Position numbers and translations under genes: made by a program
DNA from: Roseomonas mucosa
GTDB taxonomy: Bacteria > Pseudomonadota > Alphaproteobacteria > Acetobacterales > Acetobacteraceae
Direction: 5' to 3'
DNA: 36,266 nt
NCBI GenBank assembly: GCA_945878375.1
Contig: CAMDWG010000026.1
Location: 1 to 36,266, forward strand
In this document: positions 17,474 through 24,703 of the stretch, one piece after another
How the letters are laid out: every line of letters begins with the position of its first letter
Position numbering within the stretch: the first letter of the stretch is position 1
The notes under the pieces: generated by a model
Database searches by the model: none
Told to the model about the DNA's origin: nothing
What the model saw: only the letters and a program-made list of their open reading frames with translations

Positions 17474-18127
17474 ATGGACAAGCTCAAGCAGTGGATGGAA
17501 GCCAACCCCCTTGGCGGGACCATCGTGGTGGCTTTTGTGACAGCCCTTCTCACCAGTATGGTCGTGGGCGGCATGCGCGGCCCTGGCCCCCAGGGCCCCG
17601 CAGGTCCGCAGGGGTCGGCCGGGGCGGTTGGGCCTGCGGGGTCTGCCGGTACGCAGGGCCCTGCTGGAGCGATCGGGCCTGCTGGTCCTGTTGGTCCGCA
17701 AGGCCCAGTCGGTGAGCGCGGGCCTGCTGGCGAGCGTGGTCCGGCTGGTCCGCAGGGCGAAGCCGGTCAGCAGGGTCCGGCTGGTTCCGCCGGCCCCGCC
17801 GGTCCCGCTGGTCCGCAAGGCCCGGCCGGTGCGGTTGGCCTCGCCGGTTCTCAGGGGCCTGCCGGCCCGGTCGGCCCGCAAGGCCCAACCGGTGAGCGCG
17901 GGCCTGCTGGCGAGCGTGGTCCGGCTGGTCCGCAGGGCGAAGCCGGTCAGCAGGGTCCGGCTGGTCCCGCCGGTCCCGCTGGTCCGCAAGGCCCGGCCGG
18001 TGCGGCTGGCCTCGCCGGTTCTCAGGGGCCTGCCGGCCCGGTCGGCCCGCAAGGCCCAACCGGTGAGCGCGGGCCTGCTGGCGAGCGTGGTCCGGCTGGT
18101 CCCCAGGGCGAAGCCGCGCCGCGCTGA
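17474..18127 (+). CDS. Collagen-like membrane-anchored protein
   Basis: 217 residues. Residues 1-13 are cytosolic ([13 protein letters not shown]), 14-33 a single membrane helix, and from residue 36 to near the end an almost unbroken Gly-X-Y repeat rich in [16 protein letters not shown] and GEAGQQG. Such sequences form trimeric collagen-like rods on bacterial surfaces or in phage tail fibres. There is no recognisable trimerisation or globular domain after the rod; the protein stops at GEAAPR, so the 3' end may be lost. AGGAGA lies 4-9 bp before the ATG. The gene sits among phage relics, which favours a phage or mobile origin without proving it. Confidence 0.8.
   Translation: MDKLKQWMEANPLGGTIVVAFVTALLTSMVVGGMRGPGPQGPAGPQGSAGAVGPAGSAGTQGPAGAIGPAGPVGPQGPVGERGPAGERGPAGPQGEAGQQGPAGSAGPAGPAGPQGPAGAVGLAGSQGPAGPVGPQGPTGERGPAGERGPAGPQGEAGQQGPAGPAGPAGPQGPAGAAGLAGSQGPAGPVGPQGPTGERGPAGERGPAGPQGEAAPR
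17702..18118 (+). repeat. Long tandem repeat within the collagen-like gene
   Basis: The DNA unit beginning GGTGAGCGCGGGCCTGCTGG starts at 17711, 17891 and 18062, so units are 180 and 171 bp (60 and 57 codons), nearly identical in base sequence. The 9-bp difference is three codons of Gly-X-Y, so the frame is kept. High identity at silent sites shows recent duplication. Confidence 0.85.
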
Positions 18128-18250
18128 GCGCGGATCTGTCGCAGGGCCAGACGCTCGTCTGGCTCTGCCGCGGTATCTGGCGTTGCGCGCGATCCAGGGC
18201 CTTGCCGTCACTCAGCTTGCCGCGGTCTTGCAGCGGCAAGAGCGCCGCCG

Positions 18251-18502
18251 TCACGCCGCCGCCGGCACACCGCGGGCGGCGGCGATGTCGTTGAAGACCC
18301 GCTCGTCGCCGGCCAACACGGCCGCCTGGCCGGTCATGCGCTTCCAGCGCTGCACGGCGGAGGCGATATACCGCGCGTCGACATCCTTGGCATGGCAGAT
18401 CCGTCCAGAGGTCTCCGCCGCGATGATGGTGGTGCCGCTCCCGCAGAACGGGTCGCAGATCGCGTCACCGGCGACACTGTTGTTGATGATCGGGCGACGC
18501 AT
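18251..18502 (-). pseudogene. C-terminal fragment of a DNA methyltransferase
   Basis: The minus-strand frame from 18502 to 18251 reads MRRPIINNS, then ICDPFCGSGTTIIAAE and a helical end. DPFCGSGTT is the AdoMet-binding motif I of beta-class site-specific DNA methyltransferases, where it follows a MRRPI-type segment and the protein ends about 65 residues later. The catalytic DPPY half, which precedes it in this class, is missing: a TAG lies four codons upstream of the ATG in frame. Phage-encoded methyltransferases of this type lie near terminase genes. Confidence 0.7.
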
Positions 18503-18626
18503 GTGAACGGCCTATCGTGACGCGGTGGCAATGGTTGTAGCAGCCGTCGCCGTGAATGCAGGCAGTCGTTCGCCAGGCCATGCCGAGTGCGTCAAAGCGC
18601 GGTGGAGTTTGCTTCACCTAGTCGGC

Positions 18627-18905
18627 GTACCGAAGTGTTCGCACTCGAAGTACGGATGTAGGGCAAGTGGGGTTCGAACCAGGGCAGGGGGTGACCTGCG
18701 GAAGCCGGTCTTTTACCTAGTTTTCTGCGTTCCGTACCAAAGCGCCCAAGTCAGGAGGTCCGGAGAGAATTGGCCTTCGGAGAGCGATTTTCGGGCGTCT
18801 CCGCGCCGGGCCAGTCAACAGGTCTGCCCTGAAAACCCCAGGAAACCTGCCACTCAGCGCGGCGCTCGGTCAGGCCGAGAGCACGGCTCGTATGAGAACT
18901 GGCGG
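18627..18905. repeat. 280-bp direct repeat, left copy
   Basis: The stretch from GTACCGAAGTGTTCGC to GGAACTGGCGG-like GAGAACTGGCGG is collinear with 31894-32173, almost without indels and with long identical blocks (for example AAGTCAGGAGGTCCGGAGAG and GGCCAGTCAACAGGTCTGCC). I see no convincing gene in it on either strand. The left copy is followed by a GGCGGGTGCTGTCGGG stretch that recurs in modified form at about 20535-20570. With the right copy it brackets a 13.3-kb accessory segment. Confidence 0.85.
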
Positions 18906-19085
18906 GGCGGGTGCTGTCGGGTTCTAACGGTCTCCGGATCGCGATCTGTGCGAGGCAGCGTACCCCCAGTGCGTCGCCCGGCGCTCGTGCTGCATGCTCG
19001 GGCGCGCCATAGGACGAAGGCCGGAGCCACCCTAAGCGGAATTGAGCGGGAACCGGCAATGAGGAGATCGCCGCCCAGTCTTGCC

Positions 19086-19114
19086 TTGACAGAACGAACA
19101 AAATAGGAACAAAT
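19086..19114 (+). promoter_or_regulatory. Promoter with putative LexA (SOS) box before the lysozyme gene
   Basis: TTGACA at 19086-19091 is a consensus -35; ATAGGAACAAAT follows at the distance expected for a -10 region, though the -10 is weak. GAAC at 19096-19099 and GAAC at 19107-19110 are exactly 7 bp apart, the GAAC-N7-GAAC (GTTC-N7-GTTC) direct-repeat pattern of alphaproteobacterial LexA sites. A further GAAC directly precedes it. Bound LexA here would sit between -35 and -10. Confidence 0.5.
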
Positions 19115-19142
19115 TCGCCGCGTGGTTAACGGAGAGGAGGCC

Positions 19143-20075
19143 ATGGCGCTTATCCCCCTCACTGAGACAGGCCTCCGCAGCGCAATGCGTGATCGCCGTT
19201 ACTGGCAGTCGGGCCATCCAGAGCGAGAGGCATATGTGGGCTGGGTCAGCCACGGATGGCGGGCGCTTGAAGGATCGCCGTACCAATATCCCTCAGGCAG
19301 TTCGGTCGTCTTCGTTCAGGCCTACACGCGCGTCCGCGATGGACATACCGAGCAGGTGTCCGCCCACCAGCGGTCGGCTCCGGCTCGGACTGGCGACAAC
19401 TCTGCCGGCGGAGCGCACTCGCAGCAGACTGGCAGTGGCACGGAGGCACCGAATACGACGCTGAACGGCGCGGCACCGCCACGACCGTCGGAAATCTCAA
19501 CGAACGGCGCCGCGTTTCTCTACCAGTGGGAGGCGCAAGTCGGTGTGAGTGACCGGCCGCATTGGCCGGAAGGCAATAGCGGCGTGACGCTCGGCCCCGG
19601 CTATGACATGGGCAGCCGAACCCCGGAGCAGGTGCGGGGCGATTTGATGTCATTGGGCGTACCTGCTGACATCGCCGCCAGGCTCTCCTCGGGAGCCGGA
19701 CTTCGAGGCCAAGAGGCTGGCAACTTCGCCGCTGCGCAGCGCGATGCGGTGAGGCTGACTGACGACCGGCAGCAGGCGCTCATGAGGGTCGCGGTCGCGC
19801 CCGCGCAACGTGCCGTGGCGAACGCCGTGACGGTTCCACTCAACCAGAACCAGTACGACGCGCTCGTCTCGCTCGCCTACACAATTGGACCCGGCGCCTT
19901 TCGGCGTAGTACATTGCTGCGGCTCTTGAACGCCGGCAATTATGCAGGTGCAGCGGAGCAGTTCGGTGTCTTCGTAAGATCCGGCAATGCCGCTTTACCT
20001 GGCCTTGTTGTGCGGCGCGCGGCTGAGCGGCGCCTGTTCGAGTTTCCGGTGGGCAGCGAAGGAGCGGTTCCATGA
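19143..20075 (+). CDS. GH24 (pesticin/T4-type) muramidase with unrecognised N-terminal domain
   Basis: 310 residues in three parts. Residues 1-78 form a domain I do not recognise (ALIPLTETGLRSAMRD, RYWQSGHPEREAY, GW, VVFVQAYTR) that recurs at the start of the gene at 30567. Residues 79-120 are a Ser/Thr/Pro/Ala linker. Residues 121-310 are a GH24 lysozyme: Glu130 in YQWEAQ, SGVTLGPGYDMG, then the family's C-terminal pattern LNQNQYDALVSLAYTIGPGA, STLLRLLNAG and LVVRRAAERRLF. It would cleave peptidoglycan glycan chains. There is no signal peptide or holin, so export must come otherwise. GGAGAGGAGG precedes the ATG. Its stop overlaps the next gene by 4 bp, and that gene looks like a lysozyme inhibitor, suggesting toxin and immunity. 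Confidence 0.88.
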   Translation: MALIPLTETGLRSAMRDRRYWQSGHPEREAYVGWVSHGWRALEGSPYQYPSGSSVVFVQAYTRVRDGHTEQVSAHQRSAPARTGDNSAGGAHSQQTGSGTEAPNTTLNGAAPPRPSEISTNGAAFLYQWEAQVGVSDRPHWPEGNSGVTLGPGYDMGSRTPEQVRGDLMSLGVPADIAARLSSGAGLRGQEAGNFAAAQRDAVRLTDDRQQALMRVAVAPAQRAVANAVTVPLNQNQYDALVSLAYTIGPGAFRRSTLLRLLNAGNYAGAAEQFGVFVRSGNAALPGLVVRRAAERRLFEFPVGSEGAVP

Positions 20076-20485
20076 TCCGCAAAGCTGTTTTCGCTGGCGC
20101 TTTGCTCGCAGGTGCCCAGGTCGTTCATGCACAGCCCGCTTTCGAACCAGACATGCAGCCACTGGAGGCGTGCCAGAATTACACCGGCTGGACACCGACC
20201 GGCGCTGCGGTCTGTGCTGGCGAGGCAACAAGGGAAGCCGACCGTCGCATCGGAAATCTGATCAACGAAGCCAGATTACCTACCCTTGCGCTCCGCGGCT
20301 CCGACCTCTCCGCGTCTCAGACGAATTGGCAGCGGTACCGGGACCTTCACTGCGGCCTGTTCGACCGGCGTGATGGATCGAGCGGCACCCAGACACCTGC
20401 AGATATCCAGCTTTGCCGCCTTGCCCACAGTCTCCGCCGGGAGGCTGAGTTGAGAGAGCTGATTTACCTCATGGGCTCTAGGTAG
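20072..20485 (+). CDS. Exported LprI-like lysozyme inhibitor
   Basis: 137 residues. A Sec signal peptide (MIRKAVFAGALLAGAQVVHA, cleavage before QP) directs it to the periplasm. The mature part has four Cys in the contexts ACQNY, AVCAG, LHCGL and LCRLA, a helical SQTNWQRYRD segment and a C-terminal helix (SLRREAELREL). This Cys spacing with QxxWxxYRDxxC is that of the LprI/DUF1311 family, which includes periplasmic lysozyme inhibitors. The ATGA overlap with the muramidase gene makes it the likely self-protection protein of that enzyme. The family call is from motif only. Confidence 0.7.
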   Translation: MIRKAVFAGALLAGAQVVHAQPAFEPDMQPLEACQNYTGWTPTGAAVCAGEATREADRRIGNLINEARLPTLALRGSDLSASQTNWQRYRDLHCGLFDRRDGSSGTQTPADIQLCRLAHSLRREAELRELIYLMGSR

Positions 20486-20704
20486 TGGCAGCGCGTGCCG
20501 GAGCGAAAAGCAGCGTGTTGGTGCGAACCAGAGCGAAACTGGCTGAGCGGGTGCTGCCGGGTTCGAACCGTCTGCACTCCTTTGCGATCAGGGCGCGGCC
20601 CTGCCTTGTCGTGGCGAGGGCACGGACGATGTCGGTACACACTCCATAATCCCTGCCTCGCCCGGAACAGGCCAACGATGCATTAAGTTCCAACCCGGAC
20701 CACC
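20486..20704. other. Non-coding gap with a short copy of the repeat's right-hand flank
   Basis: No gene is supported here. At about 20531-20570 the sequence GAAACTGGCTGAGCGGGTGC and what follows it, including a GGGTTCGAACC T-arm-like palindrome, resembles 18896-18933 just after the left direct repeat. It could be a decayed tRNA 3' end or attachment-site relic; it does not fold as a complete tRNA. Confidence 0.35.
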
Positions 20705-21838
20705 TCATGGGGGCAGGCCAGCCTTCCTGTGGGCGCGCCTCGGCGGCGCCGCACGCCGGCCTTCGCGCCAGCGCGCGAAGCCGCCGAGGATCAGGATGCA
20801 AACCGGGATCGCCAGCAGGTCGATCCACCAGGCCTGGGCCGGCAGCGCGTGGAAAGCCGTGGCGACCCACCAGGACAGGAAAAGGCCGAGGCAGAAGACC
20901 TGCAGGCCCTGCCGCCCGATCGTCGCTAGCATGCGCGGCACCGCGCCATGCATCCATGCCGGGTCGCGCGGCACTAGGGCGGAGACCAACCAGGCCAGCG
21001 CCAAGGCATGCAGAAGGCGCAAAGGGCCGAGGCGCCCCTTCTCTGCCAGCAGTTCCACGAATTCGGCGGAGGCCGCCACCACTCCGTGATGGCCGAGCCG
21101 GACCCAGAGGCCGAACGCCACTATCGCTGCGGCTGCGGTAAAGATGGCAGGGTGGCGCGGGAGGGGCGGTGCACCCATCAGGGCGCGACGACCGACCCAA
21201 GCTCCGAGCATGAACAGTAACTGCCAGGCGAAAGGATCGAAAGTAAAATGAGTTCCACCCAGCGCCATCGGCCGTAACTCGAAGGCCTGCGCCGCGAGGT
21301 AGAGTGCCAGCGGCGACAGCAGCGCGCGGTCGCCGAACTTCTCGAGCAGCCAAAGGAAGGCGGGCAGCAGCAGCATGCAGATCACAAAGACCGGCAGCAC
21401 ATCCATGAAGGGCGGCTGGTACAGCAGCGCCAGCGCGCCGGGCACGGCATACCAGGGCTCCGTCACCAGCCATTTCCAGCCGGTGGCCTCCACCAGACCG
21501 GGCAAGGGCAGCACGCGCTCCGCCCAGATGCTCATGGCCGCGAAAAGCGCGAAGACCGTCAGGTGGATCAGGTAGAGCCGGCGGACGCGGACGCCGAGGT
21601 CGAGCACCGCGGCGCGGAAGCCGTCACGTACGCGCTTTAGGGTGAATACGGAGCCCAACACCAAGCCCGAGAGCAGGATGAACTGCTCCGAGCTGTCGGA
21701 AATGCCCCAGGCAGCGTGGATGCCGTAGAAGAAGATGCTGCCGAAGGTATGGCTGATGAAGATCGAGACCTGCATCCAGCCACGGAGTACATCCATCCGC
21801 GTGTCGCGCGGTGGCCGAACCAGGACCATAGGCCCCAT
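20705..21838 (-). CDS. OpgC-family membrane acyltransferase
   Basis: 377 residues with about ten hydrophobic helices. The N-terminus (RDTRMDVLRGWMQVSIFISHT) and the next segment (SEQFILLSGLVLG) fit the OpgC domain, a branch of membrane acyltransferase 3 proteins that add succinyl groups to osmoregulated periplasmic glucans. The tail is short and basic. The ATG at 21838 shares its A with the stop of the upstream DoxX-like gene (TGATG), so the two are coupled. No glucan synthase gene is nearby, so the acceptor is unknown. Confidence 0.85.
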   Translation of the reverse strand: MGPMVLVRPPRDTRMDVLRGWMQVSIFISHTFGSIFFYGIHAAWGISDSSEQFILLSGLVLGSVFTLKRVRDGFRAAVLDLGVRVRRLYLIHLTVFALFAAMSIWAERVLPLPGLVEATGWKWLVTEPWYAVPGALALLYQPPFMDVLPVFVICMLLLPAFLWLLEKFGDRALLSPLALYLAAQAFELRPMALGGTHFTFDPFAWQLLFMLGAWVGRRALMGAPPLPRHPAIFTAAAAIVAFGLWVRLGHHGVVAASAEFVELLAEKGRLGPLRLLHALALAWLVSALVPRDPAWMHGAVPRMLATIGRQGLQVFCLGLFLSWWVATAFHALPAQAWWIDLLAIPVCILILGGFARWREGRRAAPPRRAHRKAGLPP

Positions 21839-22323
21839 CAAGTGGCAGTTGGCAGGAAGCGGGACCGCAGCCAGCCGAGAAGGGCAACCGCCTCCGCGCG
21901 ATGGGCGAACAGGACGAGAAGCGCCATGAACCAGGTGAAGACCGCTTCCTTGAACAGGGTCCCGCCATCGCCGTAGGGGTCAATGCCAAGCGGACTGACG
22001 GTGTGGAAGAAGATAGCGCCGGACATTGTGCCGAGCGACAGCGCCGCGCCGATCATCCGCGTACGGGGGATCAGCACGAAGACCGCGCATAAGATTTCCA
22101 AGATGGCGACGAACAGGCGGAAGGGCTTCTCGCCGCCCGGCGTCCCGAGCCAGTCCGATAGGATGGTGAAGAGGTAAACCGACCCCTCGTTGCCCGTCAG
22201 CTTAAACTGCTGGTACCAGGTCAGCTCATAGGCGATCCAGATCGCCGCCGGCCAAGCCAGCAGCTTCAGAACGCGATCGGCCTGAGGCGGCAGGGGAATG
22301 AAGCTGGGCTGGGTCACGGACAT
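21838..22323 (-). CDS. DoxX-like four-helix membrane protein
   Basis: 161 residues. Four membrane helices are visible: VLKLLAWPAAIWIAYEL, the LFVAILEILCAVFVLIP stretch, MIGAALSLGTMSGAIFFH, and the C-terminal ALLVLFAHRAEAVALLGWL. Acidic and Gly residues between helices 1 and 2 (GNEGSV ... SDWLGTPGG) fit DoxX/DUF417-like proteins, which have poorly defined redox or stress roles. AAGGAG lies 9 bp before the ATG at 22323. It precedes and overlaps the OpgC gene. Confidence 0.65.
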   Translation of the reverse strand: MSVTQPSFIPLPPQADRVLKLLAWPAAIWIAYELTWYQQFKLTGNEGSVYLFTILSDWLGTPGGEKPFRLFVAILEILCAVFVLIPRTRMIGAALSLGTMSGAIFFHTVSPLGIDPYGDGGTLFKEAVFTWFMALLVLFAHRAEAVALLGWLRSRFLPTAT

Positions 22324-22711
22324 CGGGTGAGGCTCCTTGGCGTGTCTGCCCCCTACTTCGTGCCCCCTGTCGCAATGGTTACACGACCGCCCGGACAAAC
22401 GTGCCAGGCGATGGCTACACGCTCAGGCTCGGTTCATCGAGCAGGCTGTATAAGCCGGCCTCGCAGGCCGTGTGGGACGTGTCGACGGGCCGAGTCAGGC
22501 GCAGGTTCGGATCGAAGATGCTGTTCTGGGATTCGTGTTAGATGAGATACTGCAGAGCGGAGGAGACTTGCGGGGACGCTCGCGTGAAGCGCCGAAAACC
22601 GGTTATTCCATGTTCGGGCTCTCCTAAGTTATCAGCATGGAAGAGCGACGCGATGCGTGAAAACGCGGTTACATCGGCGCACTTCATCTCCGGCTGGCCG
22701 GCGCAGAAGCA
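22324..22711. other. Gap with a possible short coding relic
   Basis: Most of this stretch has no supported gene. On the minus strand from 22541 to 22415 a frame of about 42 codons (containing SIFDPNLRLTRPVDT and AGLYSLLDEPSL) ends in TAG and is preceded by an in-frame TAA; it looks like the end of a lost gene that I cannot name. The right end adjoins the IS5-type fragment. Confidence 0.3.
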
Positions 22712-23095
22712 GTGGCGCTCCAGGCGCGGCAGCTATTCGAAGACGGTGGGGAATCCTCTCCCGGCGCGACTGGCACGCCGATGCTACCGGCGACGAGGGC
22801 CATGTTCACCTTCGTCGAGCCCATCGGCGGCGACGCGGGCCATCAAGGGCCGAAGATGGCCGCCGCCGTCGCCCGCCCCGGCAGGTGGAAGATCGAGATC
22901 GTCCGCCGCTGCGACAAGCATAGGTTCGTCGTGCTGCCGAAGCGCTGGGTCGTCGAGCGCACCATCGGCTGGATCAGCCGCAACCGCCGTCTCGCCCGCG
23001 ACTTCGAGCGCCACTGCCGCATCGTTGCCGCCTTCGTCCGCACGGCCATGATATGCATCATGCTGCGACGGCTGGCCGCAGGATCCTCAGCATGA
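22712..23095 (+). pseudogene. C-terminal fragment of an IS5-type transposase
   Basis: The frame contains GGDAGHQGPKMAAAV, GRWKIEIVRR, then FVVLPKRWVVERTIGW and SRNRRLARDFERH, ending ICIMLRRLA. This is the end of IS5-group DDE transposases: the RWVVERTxxW segment holds the catalytic Glu, and the Asp-bearing DAGHQG lies about 55 residues earlier. The first catalytic Asp and the whole N-terminal half are absent. It differs in subgroup from the N-terminal IS5 fragment at 29884, so the two are not halves of one element. Confidence 0.75.
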
Positions 23096-23112
23096 ATCCG
23101 AACTTCCCGGAT

Positions 23113-23144
23113 GGGCTCTACGGTGGTTGAGCCCCCTTTTTTTT
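23113..23144 (+). terminator. Intrinsic terminator
   Basis: GGGCTC (23113-23118) pairs with GAGCCC (23129-23134) around a 10-base loop. After two C residues comes a run of eight T (23137-23144). It would end transcripts coming from the IS5-type fragment on the plus strand. Confidence 0.65.
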
Positions 23145-23163
23145 CCGCAGAACCCTGCGTCGA

Positions 23164-23355
23164 TCAGTTTCGGGTACGCTGCGCGCCAAGGTACTCCTGT
23201 ACGGTCTGCCAGGCGATACGCTGCAGGAAAGCGGCCGCCTCGACCTCCAACCCAGCAGTGTAGCGATTGCCCTCCGGTGAGCGCCCGAAGAGCGCTGCGA
23301 AGGTCGTTGCCGCGGCCAAGTACGTTCCGGACAGGGATGGGTGGCGCAAGTCGGG
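23164..23355 (-). pseudogene. C-terminus of an SGNH/DUF4886-like hydrolase, cut by the IS
   Basis: The minus-strand frame begins exactly at the IS end with PDLRHPSLSGTYLAAATTF and continues FAALFGRSPEGNRY to a stop at 23164. D-x2-H-P-S followed by a helix is the C-terminal catalytic Asp-His block of SGNH-type esterases, in particular DUF4886-like ones. The rest of the gene is not found on the far side of the IS, so an associated deletion is likely. Confidence 0.5.
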
Positions 23356-23453
23356 AGAGGTGGCTCGGTTTCTCGCTACAGCGTTTCGGTGCCGATAAGT
23401 GGCTTCCCTGCCGGTTGATACGCACGTCTTGCCGATGCCGTGGTGCCCCCCTC

Positions 23454-24227
23454 TCACGCTGCCACTCTCCGTGGCAGGTGGTCGAGATAAGCCTGCTCCG
23501 GCGTCCTCGCCCCCAGGCTCGAATGCAGCCGTCGGCCGTTGTAGAAGTCCAGATACCGGCCCAGCGACGCGCGCGCGTCGCTCACGCTAGCATAGGCGCG
23601 CAGGTAGACCTCCTCGTACTTCACCGACCGCCAGAGCCGTTCGACGAACACGTTGTCCCGCCACGCGCCGCGCCCATCCATGCTGATCGCAATCTCCTGC
23701 GCCTGCAGCATCCCCGTGAAGGCCAGGCTGGTGAATTGGCTGCCCTGGTCGGTGTTGATAATCTCCGGCTTGCCGTGGCGGGCCAGTGCTTCATTCACCG
23801 CGTCGAGACAGAACTCCGTCTCCAGCGTGATCGACAGCCGCCAAGCCAGCACCCGCCGGCTGAACCAATCCACCACCGCAGCCAAGTAGACGAAGCCCCG
23901 CGCCATCGGAATGTACGTGATGTCCATCGCCCAGACCTGGTGCGGCCGATCCACCACCAAGTTCCGCAGCAGATACGGGTAGATCTTGTGCCCAGGCGCA
24001 GGTTTGGACGTGCTGGGGCGTCGATAAAGGGCCTCGATGCCCATCCGCCGCATCAGGGTCGCTACCGCCAGACGGCCGATCACCACGCCCTCCGCCCGCA
24101 GCAGGTCGCGCAGCATCCGGCTGCCCGCGAAGGGATGCTCCAGGTGCAGCGCGTCAATCCGATGCATGATCGCCAGCCGCGCCGGCGGCACCGGCCGGGG
24201 CAGATAGTAGACGCTGCTCCGGCTCAA
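23454..24227 (-). CDS. IS3-family transposase OrfB (DDE), interrupted by an amber codon
   Basis: The integrase-core catalytic residues are present: Asp in WAMDITYIPM, Asp in IINTDQGSQFTS and Glu in VFVERLWRSVKYEE, ending HSSLGARTPEQAYL. The same frame is open further upstream to about 24458 (KAIIDRANVLPLTRQASLL) but is broken by TAG at 24228-24230, just before LSRSSVYYLPRP, where intact relatives have a sense codon. Without readthrough the protein would have to start at a TTG (24227) and would lack its first segment. The element is probably inactive, or only weakly active, by this change. Confidence 0.85.
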   Translation of the reverse strand: MSRSSVYYLPRPVPPARLAIMHRIDALHLEHPFAGSRMLRDLLRAEGVVIGRLAVATLMRRMGIEALYRRPSTSKPAPGHKIYPYLLRNLVVDRPHQVWAMDITYIPMARGFVYLAAVVDWFSRRVLAWRLSITLETEFCLDAVNEALARHGKPEIINTDQGSQFTSLAFTGMLQAQEIAISMDGRGAWRDNVFVERLWRSVKYEEVYLRAYASVSDARASLGRYLDFYNGRRLHSSLGARTPEQAYLDHLPRRVAA

Positions 24228-24277
24228 CTACAGCAGCGACGCCTGCCGCGTCAGCGGCAGCACATTGGCCCGGTCGA

Positions 24278-24589
24278 TTATCGCTTTGCGCTCAGCAGGC
24301 CGGCTTTGCTGAGCGCGCCGGACAAAAAATCCTTCTCCAGCGTCAGCCCCCCAATCTTCGCATGCAGCAGCTTTAGATCGACCGTGGGCGTCGCCTCGGC
24401 AGCAACAGCGCCAGAGCCGAAGACGCCGGCTGCACCCTCCTGCAGCTGTGCCTTCCATGCCGTGATCTGGTGAGGGTGCACGTCGAATAGCTTGGCCAAC
24501 TCCGCCAGCGTCTTCTCACCCTTGATGGCTGCCAGGGCCACCTTCGCCTGGAAGCCGGGGCTGTGCGTCCGGCGGGTTCGCTTCGTCAT
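24278..24589 (-). CDS. IS3-family transposase OrfA
   Basis: 103 residues: a helix-turn-helix of the IS3/IS911 type (FQAKVALAAIKGEKTLAELA, then HPHQITAWKAQL) followed by a leucine-zipper-like helix (KIGGLTLEKDFLSGALSKAGLL). It binds the IS ends and, by -1 frameshifting in this family, is made as an OrfAB fusion. An A/T run (TTTTTTG on the coding strand, 24323-24329) near the overlap could be a slip site. ATG at 24589 with GGAGAGA upstream. Confidence 0.85.
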   Translation of the reverse strand: MTKRTRRTHSPGFQAKVALAAIKGEKTLAELAKLFDVHPHQITAWKAQLQEGAAGVFGSGAVAAEATPTVDLKLLHAKIGGLTLEKDFLSGALSKAGLLSAKR

Positions 24590-24703
24590 CGTCTCTCCTG
24601 ATCTGCGGCACCTTCGCCGCTGTCAGGCAGGAAATCCACTCATCGGACTGTCCGAATTTCCCGAGCCACCTCTATCGCCGTCGGCCCGGCCCCTCGGCAC
24701 ATC

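Larger units (their letters stand above)
23356..24673 (-). mobile_element. IS3-family insertion sequence, about 1.3 kb
   Basis: AGAGGTGGCTCGG at 23356-23368 and its exact complement at 24661-24673 are 13-bp terminal inverted repeats. They enclose orfA and orfB in the usual IS3 order, reading leftward. No matching direct target repeats are visible at the ends. The size, orfA/orfB overlap region and DDE protein are typical of the family. The left end lies within a hydrolase gene relic. Confidence 0.85.

Noticed and set aside
17702-18118. Repeats resembling a CRISPR array
   Set aside because: The repeats are coding, contiguous and 171-180 bp long, without unique spacers.
17027-18254. Long minus-strand open frames opposite the collagen-like gene
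   Set aside because: They mirror the Gly-X-Y repeat on the other strand and give Arg/Thr/Pro-rich low-complexity text; the sense gene has a ribosome-binding site and a membrane helix.
18661-18690. GGGGTTCGAACC T-arm-like sequence in the 280-bp repeat
   Set aside because: No acceptor, D or anticodon arms can be folded around it on either strand; the short palindrome alone is common.
18525-19106. 193-codon plus-strand frame across the left direct repeat
   Set aside because: The right repeat copy breaks this reading, and no ribosome-binding site or family feature is seen.
20478-21473. 331-codon minus-strand frame overlapping the OpgC gene
   Set aside because: It runs in another frame through a well-supported membrane protein and the repeat-like gap; composition is Arg/Gly-rich.
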